Below the pieces are notes generated by a model, which searched no databases, had not been told where the DNA came from, and saw only the letters and a program-made list of their open reading frames with translations. DNA of 64,000 bases, from assembly GCF_020740795.1 (NCBI RefSeq), contig NC_067312.1, forward strand, positions 51,045,905-51,109,904, in the 5' to 3' direction. Both the position numbers and the translations under genes were made by a program. Of this stretch, positions 12,638 through 24,900 are shown in pieces (positions within the stretch are counted from its first letter, which is position 1; every line of letters starts with the position of its first letter). The stretch comes from Apus apus. Its lineage: Eukaryota; Chordata; Aves; Apodiformes; Apodidae.

Positions 12638-13648
12638 TGTCCTGGTTTGGCCCTAACCTGACAACCAAGAACCAGCCCTGTGGCCCTCACTATACCCCCC
12701 TCTCCCCACCCCGGTACAGTGGGATGGGAAGGACAAAGCCCAACTAGAAGCTCATGGGTGGAGACAAAGGACAAGGAGGGTTCTTCACTGATTAAGGTCC
12801 TGGGCAAAAAAGACTCAACTTGGGATAATATAATAATTTAATTTCACACTAATCAAACACATACAGGACACAGACAACACACAGAGCAGGGCTTGCATAT
12901 GTTACCCCACCCCTCCCTTCTTCCCAGGCCCAAATCACTTTGTTCCCGGTTTCTCTCCCTCCTTCCCCCCAGCGGCACAGGGGGACAGGGGATGGGGTTT
13001 AGAGTCAGTTCACAGGCTGGTGGTTCCTGCTGCTCCTTCCTCCTCAGGAAGAAGGATTCCTTACAGTCCTTCCCTGCTTCCCCATGGGGTCCCTCCCATG
13101 GGAGAGAGTCCTTCACAAACCCAACATGAGTCCTTCCCACGAGGTGCAGTCCCTCTGGAGCAAGGTACTCCAGCCTGGGCTTCCCACAGAGTCACAGGCT
13201 GCTTTGGGAACAGTCACCTCCCCTGGCGCAGGGTCTTCCACGGCTGCAGATCAAAGTCCATGGGCTGCAGCTCCGTATTCGCCCCTCCTGGTGCCTTATG
13301 GGGATGCTCCACCGTGTTTCTCCTCCACAGGTGAAAGGGAACAGGCTGCCACCTTGCCATGAGCTGCAGGGGAACTTCTGCTTCCGCACCTCTTTCCCCC
13401 GTCTTCCTCACCAACCTGGAGATCTCCACTTTGGCACTGCTCTCATCCCTCCAGCTCAGCTCTTCTTCGCTCCTTTCCGGTCTTATATGATCTCTTCCAT
13501 ATGTTAATCGCAGAGGCACACCTATTGTCTCTCTAATGGCTCGGCCTTGGCAACCTGATGTGGAGCTGGGGGACTTTTTTGCAGCTTCTTACAGGAGCCA
13601 CACCTGGGGCCCCTCCCCCGCTACCAAAAAGCCCGCCAAAAGAAAGCA
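12638..13648 (-). mobile_element. Solo LTR of an avian endogenous retrovirus (reverse orientation)
   Basis: This block of about 1 kb of GC-richer, CCTCC/CTCCAG-rich sequence has the layout of a bird ERV LTR family. Read on the minus strand it starts TGCTTTC...GGTAGCGGGGG and ends ...CCAAACCAGGACA, so it has TG...CA termini. A TATA-like CATATAAG lies near 13487-13494 (minus strand). No retroviral gene remains on either side. No matching 5-bp target-site duplication is obvious, so the ends may be eroded. The open frames inside are incidental. Confidence 0.7.
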
Positions 13649-14117
13649 GCGTACTTGATACCAGGCAGCTGCAGTCAAGCTTCAAAAGCTGCTATTGCTG
13701 AGGCCACACAGTTCTCCTGTTTGTATTTCTGTAGGGCTTTGTACAGTGTATTTACACAAAATGAGAGCAAAGACAGAAGGCAACAAAACTGTTCACCGTT
13801 CAAAAGACTGAATAGACAAAGAACTTGTCACCAGTGACAAATGCCACCCTGATTCTTCCTGAAACTTCTCCCTAACTCGTAACACTTCCAGGTCTCTGTG
13901 AAGGGTACTAGCAATTCTTTCCTTGGAATAGCACCGTGTTGCATTGGGTCTCAGCACCCTCCTCTTCAGTATTTCCTCTGGGGAGCTGGATGCTTTGGTG
14001 GAGCAGGAAAAAAATGCAAGATGGATAAATCAAATACCTTCAGTTCTTTGTCCTAGTAACACAGCTGCTGCATTAAGCTTAACTGGTGAGTGCAGAAAAC
14101 GTGTCCTAGGAAATTCA
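13649..14117. other. Unassigned spacer between LTR and CR1
   Basis: About 470 bases of ordinary mixed-composition sequence. I see no gene, repeat family or motif that I can support. Confidence 0.6.
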
Positions 14118-14420
14118 GAGTGACTGAATGGCTGAGACGGGAAGAGACCTCTGGAGACCATCTGGTCCCACCCCCTGGCAGTGCTCAGTCAGCCACACAA
14201 TGAACAAGTGTTCCTTGATGTTCAGAGGGAGCCTCTTGTGTTTCAGTGTGTGCCCTTTGCCTCTGGCCTTGCCACCGGGCGCCACTGACACGAGCCTGGC
14301 GCTGTCCTCTCTGCGCCCTCCCTGCAGGTGTTTGTACGCACTGAGAGGTTCCCTCAGAGCCTCTCCTGGCTCAACACTCCCAGCTCTGTCAGACTTCACC
14401 CCTAGGAGAGATGCTCCAGC
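14118..14420 (-). mobile_element. CR1 LINE 3' fragment
   Basis: The segment GGAAGAGACCTCTGGAGACC followed by ATCTGGTCCCACCCCCTG is the reverse complement of a CR1 3' region. The later CTTGTGTTTCAGTGTGTGCCC and CTCAACACTCCCAGCTCT blocks fit the same family. It is 5'-truncated, as most CR1 copies are, and abuts the SRP19 CpG island. Confidence 0.8.
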
Positions 14421-14449
14421 CCCCTCCTCGTCTCGGCGGCCCTTAGCGG

Positions 14450-14841
14450 GATTCTCCGCAGGATGCCCACGCCTCTCCTGCCCTGGGCAGCCCAGCGCGG
14501 AACACAGCGCCGCGGGGGTGGCCCCGCCAGTGCCGAGCAGAGATCGCCGCCAACACTCGCCCCACCGCAGCTCGGGGCACCGCCCGCTCCCGGTGCCACC
14601 AGGGCGCGCTGCCGGCCCCCGCTCCCCCCCGCGCCCAGCGGGGCAGCCCGGCCTGCGCTGCCGCCCGCGGCTGTCCCGCCCCCCGCGCATGCGCGGGCTC
14701 CCCGGTGCGCAGACGTGGCCCTTCCCGATAGGGGGGCGCCCTTTAGCGACAGCCCCGCCGGCCAATGGGAGCCGCGGGGTGGGGGAGAGGGCGGGACTTC
14801 CTGCGGCGGGGCCGGGCGGCGCAGCTGGCGGGGCCGCTGCC
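14450..14841 (+). promoter_or_regulatory. SRP19 CpG-island promoter
   Basis: A very CpG- and GC-rich block directly precedes the SRP19 start and continues into intron 1. It has a CCAAT box at 14762-14766, GC boxes, and an ETS-type ACTTCCTGC at 14796-14804, which suits a TATA-less housekeeping promoter. The transcription start is inferred to lie shortly downstream of the CCAAT/ETS pair. Confidence 0.75.
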
Positions 14842-17800
14842 ATGGCCGGGGCCGCCGCCTCTCCGGCCGACAAGGAGAGGTAACGCGGGCCCCGCGGCCG
14901 GGGGCGGGGGTCGCCGGGGCACGCTGGGGCCGCAGCCGGCGGGGCGGGGCCGAGGCAGCGGCCCCGGGGCGCGGGGGCTCCCGGCGGCGGGGAGCGGGCC
15001 GGGCCCGCGGCTGAGTCACCTTGTCAGGCGGCGTGTCCCGGAGCGTGTCCGCGCGGCGGGCGCGACCTGCCCCGCGCGCTGCGGTGCTGCCGGGCAGGGC
15101 AGGGCAGGCAGGGCAGGGCAGGGCAGGAGGGCAGGGCAGGGCAGGCAGGGCAGGGCAGGAGGGCAGGGCAGGAGGGCAGGGCAGGGCAGGAGGGCAGGGC
15201 AGGAGGGCAGGGCAGGAGGGCAGGGCAGGAGGGCAGGGCAGGGCAGGGCAGGGCAGGCAGGGCAGGGCAGGGCAGGAGGGCAGGGCAGGGCAGGCAGGGC
15301 AGGGCAGGGCAGGAGGGCAGGGCAGGGCAGGCAGGGCAGGGCAGGAGGGCAGGGCAGGAGGGCAGGGCAGGGCAGGCAGGGCAGGGCAGGAGGGCAGGGC
15401 AGGAGGGCAGGGCAGGGCAGGGCAGGGCAGGCAGGGCAGGGCAGGGCAGGAGGGCAGGGCAGGCAGGGCAGGAGGGCAGGGCAGGCAGGGCAGGGCAGGG
15501 CAGGCAGGGCAGGGCAGGAGGGCAGGGCAGGCAGGGCAGGGCAGGGCAGGGCAGGACAGGCAGACGGGCAGGCAGGGCAGGACAAGGCAGGGCAGGGCGG
15601 CGCGGGGCCGGCCCCAGCGGCGGCGGGCGGGGCAGGGCTGGTCCACCGTGTCGCGGGGCAGCGGGAGCTGGCGTGTCCCGCGTCACAGCGGGAGGTTCCC
15701 GCAGCGCGCCCGTGGGAGCGGGAGGCTGAGGTTCGGTGGTTTCTGAGTGGGCTGCTTGAAGCTGTGCTGGTCAGTCATTCTTCTCGCGTATCCTTTCAAG
15801 CTCAGAGGGGGTTACCTGAGCAAGAGATGGTGGTGGTCACTGTCGTGTGGTGATGGTTGTGAACGTCATTCACGGGATTGGGAATTCCCTTTGCAGGCCT
15901 GTGATGTCTGTGCAGTAGTGTTGGTTGTTTCACAGAAAGGACCTGTAACCAATATGGGGAGGTACAAGTGAGAGGGGTGCTTGGGAGGGGAGGGTAATTA
16001 GAGCTGAGATGACTGAGACAGCAAGAAGTGTTTCCTGGTGGCAGTAAGGATCAGTGATCCTTGGCAGTTTCCAACTGACCCGACATTAGTCTGCTTCAGA
16101 TGATTTGCTTGCTTCCTGCTTCCCCGTTTTCTTATGCTATCATAGGTCCTTATGCAACCAAAAGCATTCAGCTTCTTTTGTAGGCCTCAGGTGGTTGTTT
16201 TTTCAGTTGTCTAATTAAAAGTATAATTGAGGTTCTCTCTTGTCCACTTGTATGTTCTTGACAGGTTTAAATCAACTGAAAAATCTTAAGTTCATAAGTG
16301 TAGTCTTTCTAAGCCTGTATTACTTAACCATATCTGGGTTTGTTCTGTGTGTGAATAGGGGAAAAAAAAGAAAAGCAAATCCGTAGCCAAAAAACCTCAC
16401 CACTTCTGAGAAGAACTTAGTCAGCAGTTAGCCTGCTACAGCTTTCAGGAAAGCTTCTTTAGTTTTTTTCAGGGAAATGTCTGTGTTTCCTTCAAGGTTT
16501 CAGTGGTTTAAGAGATAGGTCAAAGTGTTCTCTTTTAGCCTCCTTTTCTCAAGGTACACTGTGTGCTTCAGAAAGTGGTGTCATGAAAGGAACATTTCAG
16601 CCAAATGGTCATGCAGTGTCCTGGATCACTCAAAGTGGGGGTTTGCAACATCTCACTAATTGGTCTAGGGAAAGTAAGTGGCTGTTCTAAGCTTTTGTGG
16701 GAACTTACGAGTTGTAGCCATGAGATTTTGTTTGTTCATTTTACTAGGAAAATACTGCAAAAACAATTAAGGAGTTGATATTATGTGCTTAAACTCTCTG
16801 TTTTCTCTTTTTAGGTTCATCTGCATTTATCCAGCGTATTTGAATAACAAGAAGACAATAGCAGAAGGAAGAAGGATACCTATAGACAAAGTAATTTTTT
16901 GGGTGGCAGGGAAATATGAGGTTATGTTTCACTATGCAGTAGCATACACAGAGTTGGAAATAAATCTCAAAGCTGTTGATCTTTCCTATCCCGCCTGACA
17001 AGAAGCTCAGTAACTGGAAATTACAGTGTATTTGAAAATAACCTGGAGTCAGCATATGAATTTAGTCAGAGAGCACTGGGTTTTAGTGTCTGCTACTTTC
17101 ATGTGAGCAGCACCTTTGGCAAGCAGGTGAAGCAATGAGAAACTAAATGCTCAACCACCTACATAAGCAGTTTTCCGAATTTTAAAGCAACGCAGAAAAT
17201 AATAGCTAGCCAAGGATTGTTTTTTGGTGACTGAGTATGTATGCCTGTACTCTGTGCCCTGACCTCTTGGCTGCTGTCAAGATGGACTTTACAATGCATG
17301 TGGCACATAAACTTGGAAGTTGTTGTTGTTGCTTTTGATCAGTCCAGAAACAGTTTTTGGTCATCTCTTTTACAATATATTTTTAACCAGGAGTGCTTCT
17401 TCCCTGCTTAGTGTTAGGGTTGGTTTTTTTTATAGTAGTTAAAAGTAAAATCTTAAGCCTGCAGATTGCCAGTCAAAAGGTCTGTCTGTGGGAGAAATCT
17501 ACTGCCCTGTGCCTAGAAAGTTTCTATGGTTTGCTCCTTCAGTCCTTCCTATAAGATTGCCAGTTGGCTGTTGCTGATTCGTGGCTTTTTGTGTTTTTTG
17601 TAAATATGATAGATGTGAATTCAGTTAGTTCTCCTAGGCAATTCTTTTACCTGCTTCTCTGTCCTAATTAATGCTGTCTCCTCTGTTTCCTGTTTTAGTG
17701 ATTTCTTCTCTCTGCTTTATTTTTTATGTTTTCTAGACTATAGGAGCACTCAAAAATTACTTCTATGGTAGATTTTTCATTATTTTCATCATTATAAAGT

Positions 17801-20800
17801 ACCTTATTTTCCCATCTGCTTTTTATAGTTAATGGAGTATAGTGTGGGAAACTGCTAACTGTTGTTTTATAAGTAGTTCACAATTGAATAATAATTAACT
17901 GTAACACATTGTTTCAACAGGCTGTTGAAAATCCCACGTCTACAGAAATCCAAGATGTATGTGCAGCAGTTGGATTCAATGTGCTATTAGAGGTAATTTA
18001 ATTAAAAAAAAAAAAACAAACAACAAATACCCAACACAAAAAAAAACCACGAACTTGCTGTGTCTCTGTTCTTCTTTCATAACACCTTTTTGTACAGGCA
18101 GAATCAATTGCAATTGAGAAGTTTTTACCATCAGCCAAGATACTCACTTGCTTTTAGTAGTAACTGACCATAATGATGAAGCAGATGTTGGAAAACTGTA
18201 TGCAAGGCAGGAATAACCCAGATCTTTGGGACAGTGCCACTTTTAAGCTTATAAAAAGATGACTCTCTTTTAACTATCCTTCTGAGAAGACTATCCTAGA
18301 TGCTTAAAAGTGCGTCAGAATAAAAGCTAATTTTGCAAGTTGAACTGCAAATTAAGATTTTTAAAAGGCCTAGTTTTCATGAAAGGTGATTACCTTTTGG
18401 AATGAGTGTCCTATAGGAATAGGGTTCTGATGCTTGAAATCTTCAGTGTCTTTTGGAGTAATGTTTTAGCCAGAGAATGCTAACTTTTCACTGCAATACC
18501 TGCTTGCTCTTTAAATAGTTTAAGATTTTTAGTTACTTTTTTCTTAAGGATTGAGTCTGGGTTTCTAAAGAGGTAACTTTTTGCAGTTTGTTTTATGAAG
18601 TAATCATTAATTTAAAACACTGCTGAATTTTCTAAGAGTAATTTAGGTCCTCATCTAATAGTGTGACTGTGTCATTGTTTAATCCCATCTGCATTGGAGG
18701 GGTGGGGAGGAGAGACAAAAAAAAAAAAATTAGAATTCATGGGCTGAGATAAGAACAGTTTAATAATTGAAGTGTTACCTTTATAATAATAGTAGCAGTA
18801 GTATGAAAAGGGAGATGACAGAGAAATAAAACCCAAGGAAGACAGGTGTTGCACAGTGTAATTGCTCACCCCTCCCTGATTGGTGCCCAGCCAGTTCCTC
18901 AGCAGTGGTCACCCCTCCCAGCCAACTCTCCCCATCTTATATACAGAGAATCACACCTTATAGTATGGTATATTCCTGTGGCCAGTTTGGGTCATCTCCC
19001 AGCTGTGTCTCCTCCCAGCTTTTGAAAGGACAGGGGCAGTAAGAGAAAGTGAAAAAAAGCCTTGTCCTAATGGCAGCATTGCTTGACAACAAGATCAGTG
19101 TGTTACCATTATTGTTAGCACAAATTCAAAACACATCCTTATGCTAATTATTATGAAGAAAACAAACTCTGTCCCAGCCAAAACTGCCACAGATTGGTAT
19201 CCAAAAAACAGTACAAAAATTATTTTAGTTTTCAAAAGAAGCTCAGTATATTCCTGTCAATGCACACCAGCCTATGAAATAGCCAGAACCAGGAAGAATC
19301 CTTATAATTTTAACAAAAATGAAGGCTATGAGTATCCAAAAGCAGTGGGCCTCAGACTGTGACCCCTGGCTTACTGTCTGTAGGGGTCCAGTAGGGTTTA
19401 TGGCTGTGGATTTGAAACAAAAACCTGTGTCCCTGCAGTCCAGACTGGTGAAGAAGTAGAGCAGTCCCTGTAGCAGGTTACTTGGTAAATTGTTCAGTAC
19501 CAGGACCTGTTTACAGAAATACTTCTGAAAAAGTTGCACTGTAGCTTTGGATACTACTGCAGTGGCTGAATGGCGGGTGACACTGTTGGAAAGCTATGGT
19601 TATAGTTTGCATCTGCTCAGAATTCCAGTCTGTGGCAATAGAGATCAATTGACTGACAAGTTTTGCAGAAAATTATTCCAATAATTGTAATAAGTTCTTC
19701 TTCTATATGACAGAAAAATAAGATGTATCCTAGAGAGTGGAATAGAGATGTCCAGTACAGAGGTAGAGTACGAATCCAGCTCAAACAAGATGATGGCAAC
19801 CCATGTTTACCTCAGTTTCCAACACGTGAGTAGAGTACCTGGGACAGGCACTTCACCTCTTAATAAAACAGAAAAACTTTGTTTTGTTGTGTTTCCGGCT
19901 TGTTTAATTAGTTATGCTATTATAAATTGTACAACTTTACATTAAATGTATTTGCCAACCAAATGAAGTTGATGCCTGAGGACTGAGTGAAATTTGGAAA
20001 ACACTGTTGTCCTTGGTCTTGCTGTTTCTTCAGCAGTTGCATTGGAGAGGATTGTGGAGAATGTTGTGTGATTGCTATGTTGAACAAAGCAGATACTCAG
20101 TTTTGGCTTACTGTGTTGGTGACAGGCAAAACAGAGGATTTGTTATTAAAATGGCTAAATTTCACCTTTTTCTGAAGTTACATGCATTACATAGATATTG
20201 GTATGGATGCCAAATTGATACTACTCTGAATTCAGTTGAGTTTTCTCATGGTTGTTTTCATAAACTAAGAATGGAGCAGCCCCCTTTAACTAATTAGTAG
20301 AAAGTTAATCTTGAGTGATAAATAAGTTAGTCTTGCTTTTTCCTGAAAATCAATCAGTGTGTAAAAGGGAAGCAAATACATATCTGAAAAAGTGTGTATC
20401 TTAAGAAAAGAAGGAGAAGCATACTGAATCTACAGTAGCATAGGAGTGCTGTCAGTCAGAAAGAGATTTAAAACCATATTCTTGCTGGAAGATAACAGCA
20501 GCTTTCTAAAAATGCTTGTAGATTGTCATTATGTCCCAGGTATTTTAGGCCATTAAGAAGTGAAAAGAAAGAAACAGGATGTAGGTACTTCAGAGATTGA
20601 CAGATTATCTGCTTGTTGCATTCTGCTATGATGTTTATCAGTCCTACACTTTTTAAAAATAAGAAGGTTGAGAAGAGTTTTTCACAAACTTCTAGCTACA
20701 CAGGGGAAGGAAGCAGAACTCCTAGGCTTTATGTCTAATTTAACGGGAATCTAAAGTGGAACTGAAGTTTCTAACTTGGAAAGTTTTGCAAATATTCTTA

Positions 20801-20972
20801 ACATAGTAGGCACGTATCGATCTCTCCCTGTATTTTAGGTAAATCAGTGATGCTCTATGCTGCAGAAACTATTCCCAAACTGAAAACAAGAACCCAGAAG
20901 ATGGGAGGTAGTGACCAAAGTCTTCAGCAAGGAGAGGGAGGCAAGAAAGGTAAAGGGAAGAAAAAGAAGTGA
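14842..20972 (+). CDS. SRP19: SRP19, 19-kDa subunit of the signal recognition particle
   Basis: SRP19 binds helices 6 and 8 of SRP RNA and prepares it for SRP54 during particle assembly. Five coding exons: 14842-14879, 16815-16890, 17921-17992, 19714-19825, 20839-20972 (432 bases, 143 residues plus TGA; human is 144). All junctions are GT-AG and keep frame. The start is ATG in a strong context (GCCATGG). Exon 2 gives FICIYPAYLNNKKTIAEGRR, the conserved RNA-binding N-terminus. Exon 3 gives the AVENPT...IQDVC block, exon 4 NKMYPREWNRDVQYRGRVR, and exon 5 KSVMLYAAETIPKLKTRT plus the Lys-rich tail ending GKGKKKK. The protein is complete with no missing block. A minisatellite lies in intron 1 and a solo LTR in intron 3, neither disrupting a splice site. 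Confidence 0.97.
15092..15598 (+). repeat. G-rich minisatellite in SRP19 intron 1
   Basis: About 507 bases built from GGGCA pentamers interspersed with GGCA and GGAG variants (for example GGGCAGGGCAGGCA and GGGCAGGAG). Because the units contain no stop codon in most frames, both strands show long Gly/Arg/Ala- or Pro/Cys/Leu-rich open frames that are artefacts. The plus strand, which is the SRP19 sense strand, meets the G-quadruplex pattern repeatedly (four or more GGG runs with 2-7-base loops). It begins about 210 bases after the exon 1 donor. Confidence 0.93.
15599..20838 (+). other. SRP19 introns 1-4, remaining sequence
   Basis: The introns are 14880-16814, 16891-17920, 17993-19713 and 19826-20838. 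Donors are GTAACG, GTAATT, GTAATT and GTGAGT. Apart from the minisatellite, the LTR and short A-rich runs (18004-18050), I see no further repeats or genes. Confidence 0.75.
18670..19191 (-). mobile_element. Solo LTR (ERVL-type, bird) in SRP19 intron 3, antisense
   Basis: Read on the minus strand it begins TGTGGCAGTTTTGGCTGGGA, typical of a common bird ERVL LTR, and ends ...TAAACAATGACA. The internal TGTATATAAGA near 18945 (minus) is a TATA box, and ATTAAA near 18760 (minus) could be its poly(A) signal. The flanks are GACTG (18665-18669) and GATTG (19192-19196), a 5-bp target-site duplication with one transition. No internal retroviral sequence is left. Confidence 0.8.
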
Positions 20973-21153
20973 GCTGACATCTGGAATAATTGTTACATCA
21001 TATAGTTGTCCTTACAACAAATGTGGATGCACACATTACTTGCTGCAAGTTTTAAGTGAAAGATAAAAGCAAGAAAGAAACAAATGAAGCTGAACAGAAC
21101 TGCCTGCTTTTTTTGGAACTGGAATGCATGTAGCTGTCTTGCATCTGTGTAAC

Positions 21154-21159
21154 AATAAA
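21154..21159 (+). terminator. SRP19 poly(A) signal
   Basis: AATAAA lies 182 bases after the SRP19 stop, followed by TCTGTC and other T-rich sequence. It gives a short 3'UTR of about 200 bases. Confidence 0.7.
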
Positions 21160-22330
21160 TCTGTCTTCACATGCAACCTGCAAGTCTGAATCTAGCATCC
21201 ATGCTGAAAAGTGGAAGAACATAAAAATAGGATGGGTGGGAGAATTATTCTTTCCAGAATAAATGTGCAGCTTTTGATAAGTAAATAAATATTCTTAAGC
21301 AGACTAGATATCTGAAAACTGGTTGCCTTAGTAAACCATTTATCTATGCTAGTGAAGTGATTGTCTTAATACTAAAAGAAAAATGTAAATCAATGAAGTT
21401 ATGCTTGTGTAAACATCCCTTGCTAATAATCTTTTACAGCTGGCAAGTGTACTAATAAATGTGTCACGTGTTAATTTTTTTAAAAATAATTTTATAGGAT
21501 ACTTTTCCCAGAAGTGTTAATTTTTCCTCCAAAGCCTGTTGTAATAAATCAGTAACGTGTATAATTAATAATGCTCTAAAGTTTTAAAACAACTAGGAAA
21601 AAATATCTCCCTTTTGTATCTTGTATAATATGGCATACTATATTATCCTGTTTTGGCTTTTTTTTTTTTTTTTTTTTTTTTTTTTGAGAGCTGAGGAAAC
21701 ATAACTTCATTTTCTGCCTGTCAAATACTATTTTTCAAATGTCTGAAGTTTGTAATATCTGGTAACTTAATTTTTAAAGTTTTTTTTCTTTCTATGTAGT
21801 CCACAGACAAGGACAGAAAGTTATTTGGAGGAGCTGATCAGAACACCTGTCCAGTAGCAAAGCTGCTTCAAAATAATTAAGAAATGTACTGGGGAAGTTA
21901 AATAAGAGGTAGTTTAGTATAAAGAGTTGGAAAAAGAAACAGAAGTACTTTTCAGTTTAAAAACAAAAATCCTGCATGAGTTTTGTAAATCCTTACTGTA
22001 TGAAAGCAAAGTCAGTTGAATGTTTTCACAGATGGCTACTGGAAGCAAGTTTATCAGATTATTTTTTATAAACTTTCCAGGTGGCACTATTCCTTTAGGA
22101 TTTGTCTTGCTTGCCTGTCAGGTATGCTGTTCTATGGCATCGCCTTTTTTACATTCTGAAGATAAACAGCATTCAAAAATCTACCTAGATGTTTAGTGAT
22201 TGTTCTGAAGTACTGGAGCTTGGTAAAGGTATTGAGTGTATCACTGCTCAAGTTACTTGTCCTTGCATTTTGAGATTTTTTTACATTCTTACATTTTTTT
22301 GTTCCACTCAACTGCATGTTTTTCAAACAG

Positions 22331-23990
22331 CTGATGAGTTACCAGTGCCCCTTGGCGTTGATCTGACAGGTACTGATGGTGGAACAGTAAAAGAGCCTCC
22401 ACCTTGAGAATAGTTTAAATTCAATTTTGTTTTCTGTCTGTAATACTTTGTAGGTGTTGTTCTTGGGTTGCATTGTTTCACAAAAGAGGAGGATGTGCTC
22501 TCATTTTCACTGCAGTTGTACCAAATCCAGAAATTGTCATGACAAAGTTCCTCAGCCCAAGTGCTGTACCAGTGTGGGAGTAGCAGTGTGTAGGCTCTCT
22601 AAAGCAGCTTAGGAGAAGAAATTCTGTGTTCTAAGGCTGTAACTAACCATGCTTATATAGAAATGTAGTGGGTTTTTTGTTTGGTTTGTTTTGTGGTTTG
22701 TTTGTTTTTTACTTCTGCTGGTACAGTGGTTTTCACAAGCTACCTTGGGAGTGTCTGGCCTTGAAAACAGCACCTGGGTTTCAGAAGTTAGTTAAATAGT
22801 ATCTCTCTGAAGTAGTGGAATGCCATGGGGTAGGAACAGTGGGGAGAGGTGCCATCTGAAAGGGAAGGTGGTCAGAGGTTGTTCATTACATCCTATGGAG
22901 TTAGGGAAGTTGCAACATGGGGAAAAATAACAAGTGAGGTATGCAAGAAAAGTTTGAAATACACACTTGAGTACAAGACACCGTAACTGCCCACAGATTT
23001 TGGGGCTCAAGTTATTCCTGGCTTTTCCTGAGTGCTGAGTAGCTTTCCTGAAGCTTTATTTAAAGTGAGAGCTCTATGAAAGTTAATTGGTACAAGATGA
23101 CACTTCTGCGATATTAAGTGGAGGGTGATAACTGTAGCCAAGTTATGATTGTGTTATACCTCAGTATTGTAAGTCAGAGCATTACACTACAGACAGCTAA
23201 AAAACGTGGCTATTCAGTCTCACTGAATATGTTTACAGTGGCCAGAAATTAAATAGCTATAGAACTTGTCTGTGTTATGGTATGTATGTTGAGAACAAAA
23301 TCTTTGTGGCATTGCTTGCCAAAATTTGCCAATCAACCCAAAATAGTAGAGCTATTTTAAAGTGTAAGGGTATTAAAAAAAGACATAAACATTTTTGCAA
23401 AGAGTAATATTGAGCTCAAGTATGTAAAACTGTGATTTAATCAAATTAACAATGCTTTGCAGGTATCTTGGGTAATGCTGACTTTTTTTTTAACAAATTG
23501 TCCTCTGCTGGGGAATCAGATGGTTACTACCGTTATGGAGCTGAAGTCCGATTCCCCCAGCCCGTGTCTGCTTATCCGCCCATCTCTGAGTTCAGCAGCT
23601 GGCTTTTTTGATTCCTATCTGGCTTTAGAGTAAGTACACTATGTGAGCAATATTTGTTCCTAAATGGGGCACCAAGAAGTTGATCACAACTCCTCTATTC
23701 CTCCAGGGCTTAAGCTTGTAAACCTGACTTTCATTTCTGTATTTCTTGGGTTTTATTAAACTTGGTTCCTTAGAGGGTTAAAAAAACTCAAGTCAACATA
23801 GTAAGTCAGGTTCTTCTGAGTTCTTTCCCCCATCAGCATCCTTCCCCTATCCCCTTCACACCCTCAGTTCCTGGGAACAAGGAAGATGATGAGGCTATTG
23901 TGGGACTGGGAGTGGAGACGAGGCTGCTGTAAAAATACAGAAGTACTGCAACTGTTGGTTTCAATGCTATCAATAAATATTTTGAAGGGA
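22331..23990 (+). other. Candidate unannotated exons: alternative 3' end of SRP19 or a separate small gene
   Basis: Segment 22331-22369 has a pyrimidine-rich acceptor (TTTCAAACAG) and a GT donor (GTACTG). Segment 23463 onward follows TTTGCAG, stays open to TGA at 23609-23611, and has AATAAA at 23972-23977 followed by GT-rich sequence. The 39-base first segment keeps phase, so both segments read in one frame after SRP19 exon 4 (one base carried over). The products contain ELPVPLGVDLTG and DGYYRYGAEVRFPQP, which look protein-like but which I do not recognise. An SRP19 isoform made this way would lose its lysine tail. Chance open frames remain a real alternative. Confidence 0.3.
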
Positions 23991-24612
23991 AATGGTCTCA
24001 CAGCGTGGTCTGTGGTTTGCTGTGCTTGGCAATACTAACAAAGGGATGCATTGCTACATGGGCATTTACATCTAAGACCAAGCAATATGGTAATTGAACT
24101 AGTGTCCCTCCAGGAGATACAAGTCTAGCTATTTAAAAGTACATGTTTGTTGCTTTCCTACACTCTCTTTTTGGGTACCTGGGCAAAGATTCAACATTTG
24201 AAATGGACATGTGAGCTCAGAATCCTGATAACGATCCTTATGACAATTTCTGTGTCAGCAATGGATGGGAACATAAACATTGGACATTAAGCAGATCTGA
24301 AAACAGATCAGAATGACTAAAAGCAAAAACTGAGCACTGTTGCAAGGCAGATGTTTTATTCTTTCAGCTGTAGGGAAGAGGGCACATAGCTGCTGTAGAA
24401 CAAACACAACAATCATTCAGTTATTAATGTAAAGGCAGTTTCAACGTATTATTTTGAAACATTATTTAACTTTGGAAGTTACAGTAATATGTGGCCATAT
24501 GTAGTCCCTCACCTTCAGCCATGAAATAAATTCCTCAAAGACCAAAGACAAAGATAATAGTAAATAGAATATGAATAGCCTAGACTAGAATAGAAAAAAT
24601 ACACTATTTTAG

Positions 24613-24900
24613 TGTGAAGGGACCCACAACAATCTAGTCCTGCTGGCTAGCCACTTCAGGGCTTACAAAAAGCTAAAGCACGTTATGAAGGGCGTTGCCC
24701 AAATGCTTCTTGAACACTGACAGGCTTGGGGCATCAACCACCTCTCTAAGAAGCCAGGTCCAATATTTGACTGCCATCTTGGTAAAGAAATGCTTCCTAA
24801 TGTCCGATCTAAAGCTGCCCTGGCACAGCTTTGAGCCATTCCCTAAGTCCTGTCACCCGATAGCAGTTACTTGGCTTAGTCCTGTTGCAGACTGGCCTTT
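24613..24900 (-). mobile_element. CR1 LINE fragment, diverged
   Basis: The reverse-complement CR1 features GAAGGGACCCACAACAATCT, GCATCAACCACCTCTCTAAG and AAGAAATGCTTCCTAATGTC are recognisable but mutated. This older copy lies directly upstream of the younger one at 25061. Confidence 0.75.

Noticed and set aside
12439-13519. Open frames of 60-122 codons within 12.4-13.5 kb
   Set aside because: Most lie inside the LTR at 12638-13648 and follow its CT-rich composition. None shows retroviral protein motifs.
14402-15853. Long open frames on both strands (up to 414 codons) across the GGGCA repeat
   Set aside because: Repeat units lack stop codons and the products are simple Gly/Arg/Ala or Pro/Cys/Leu repeats. 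SRP19 exon 1 and its intron explain the region.
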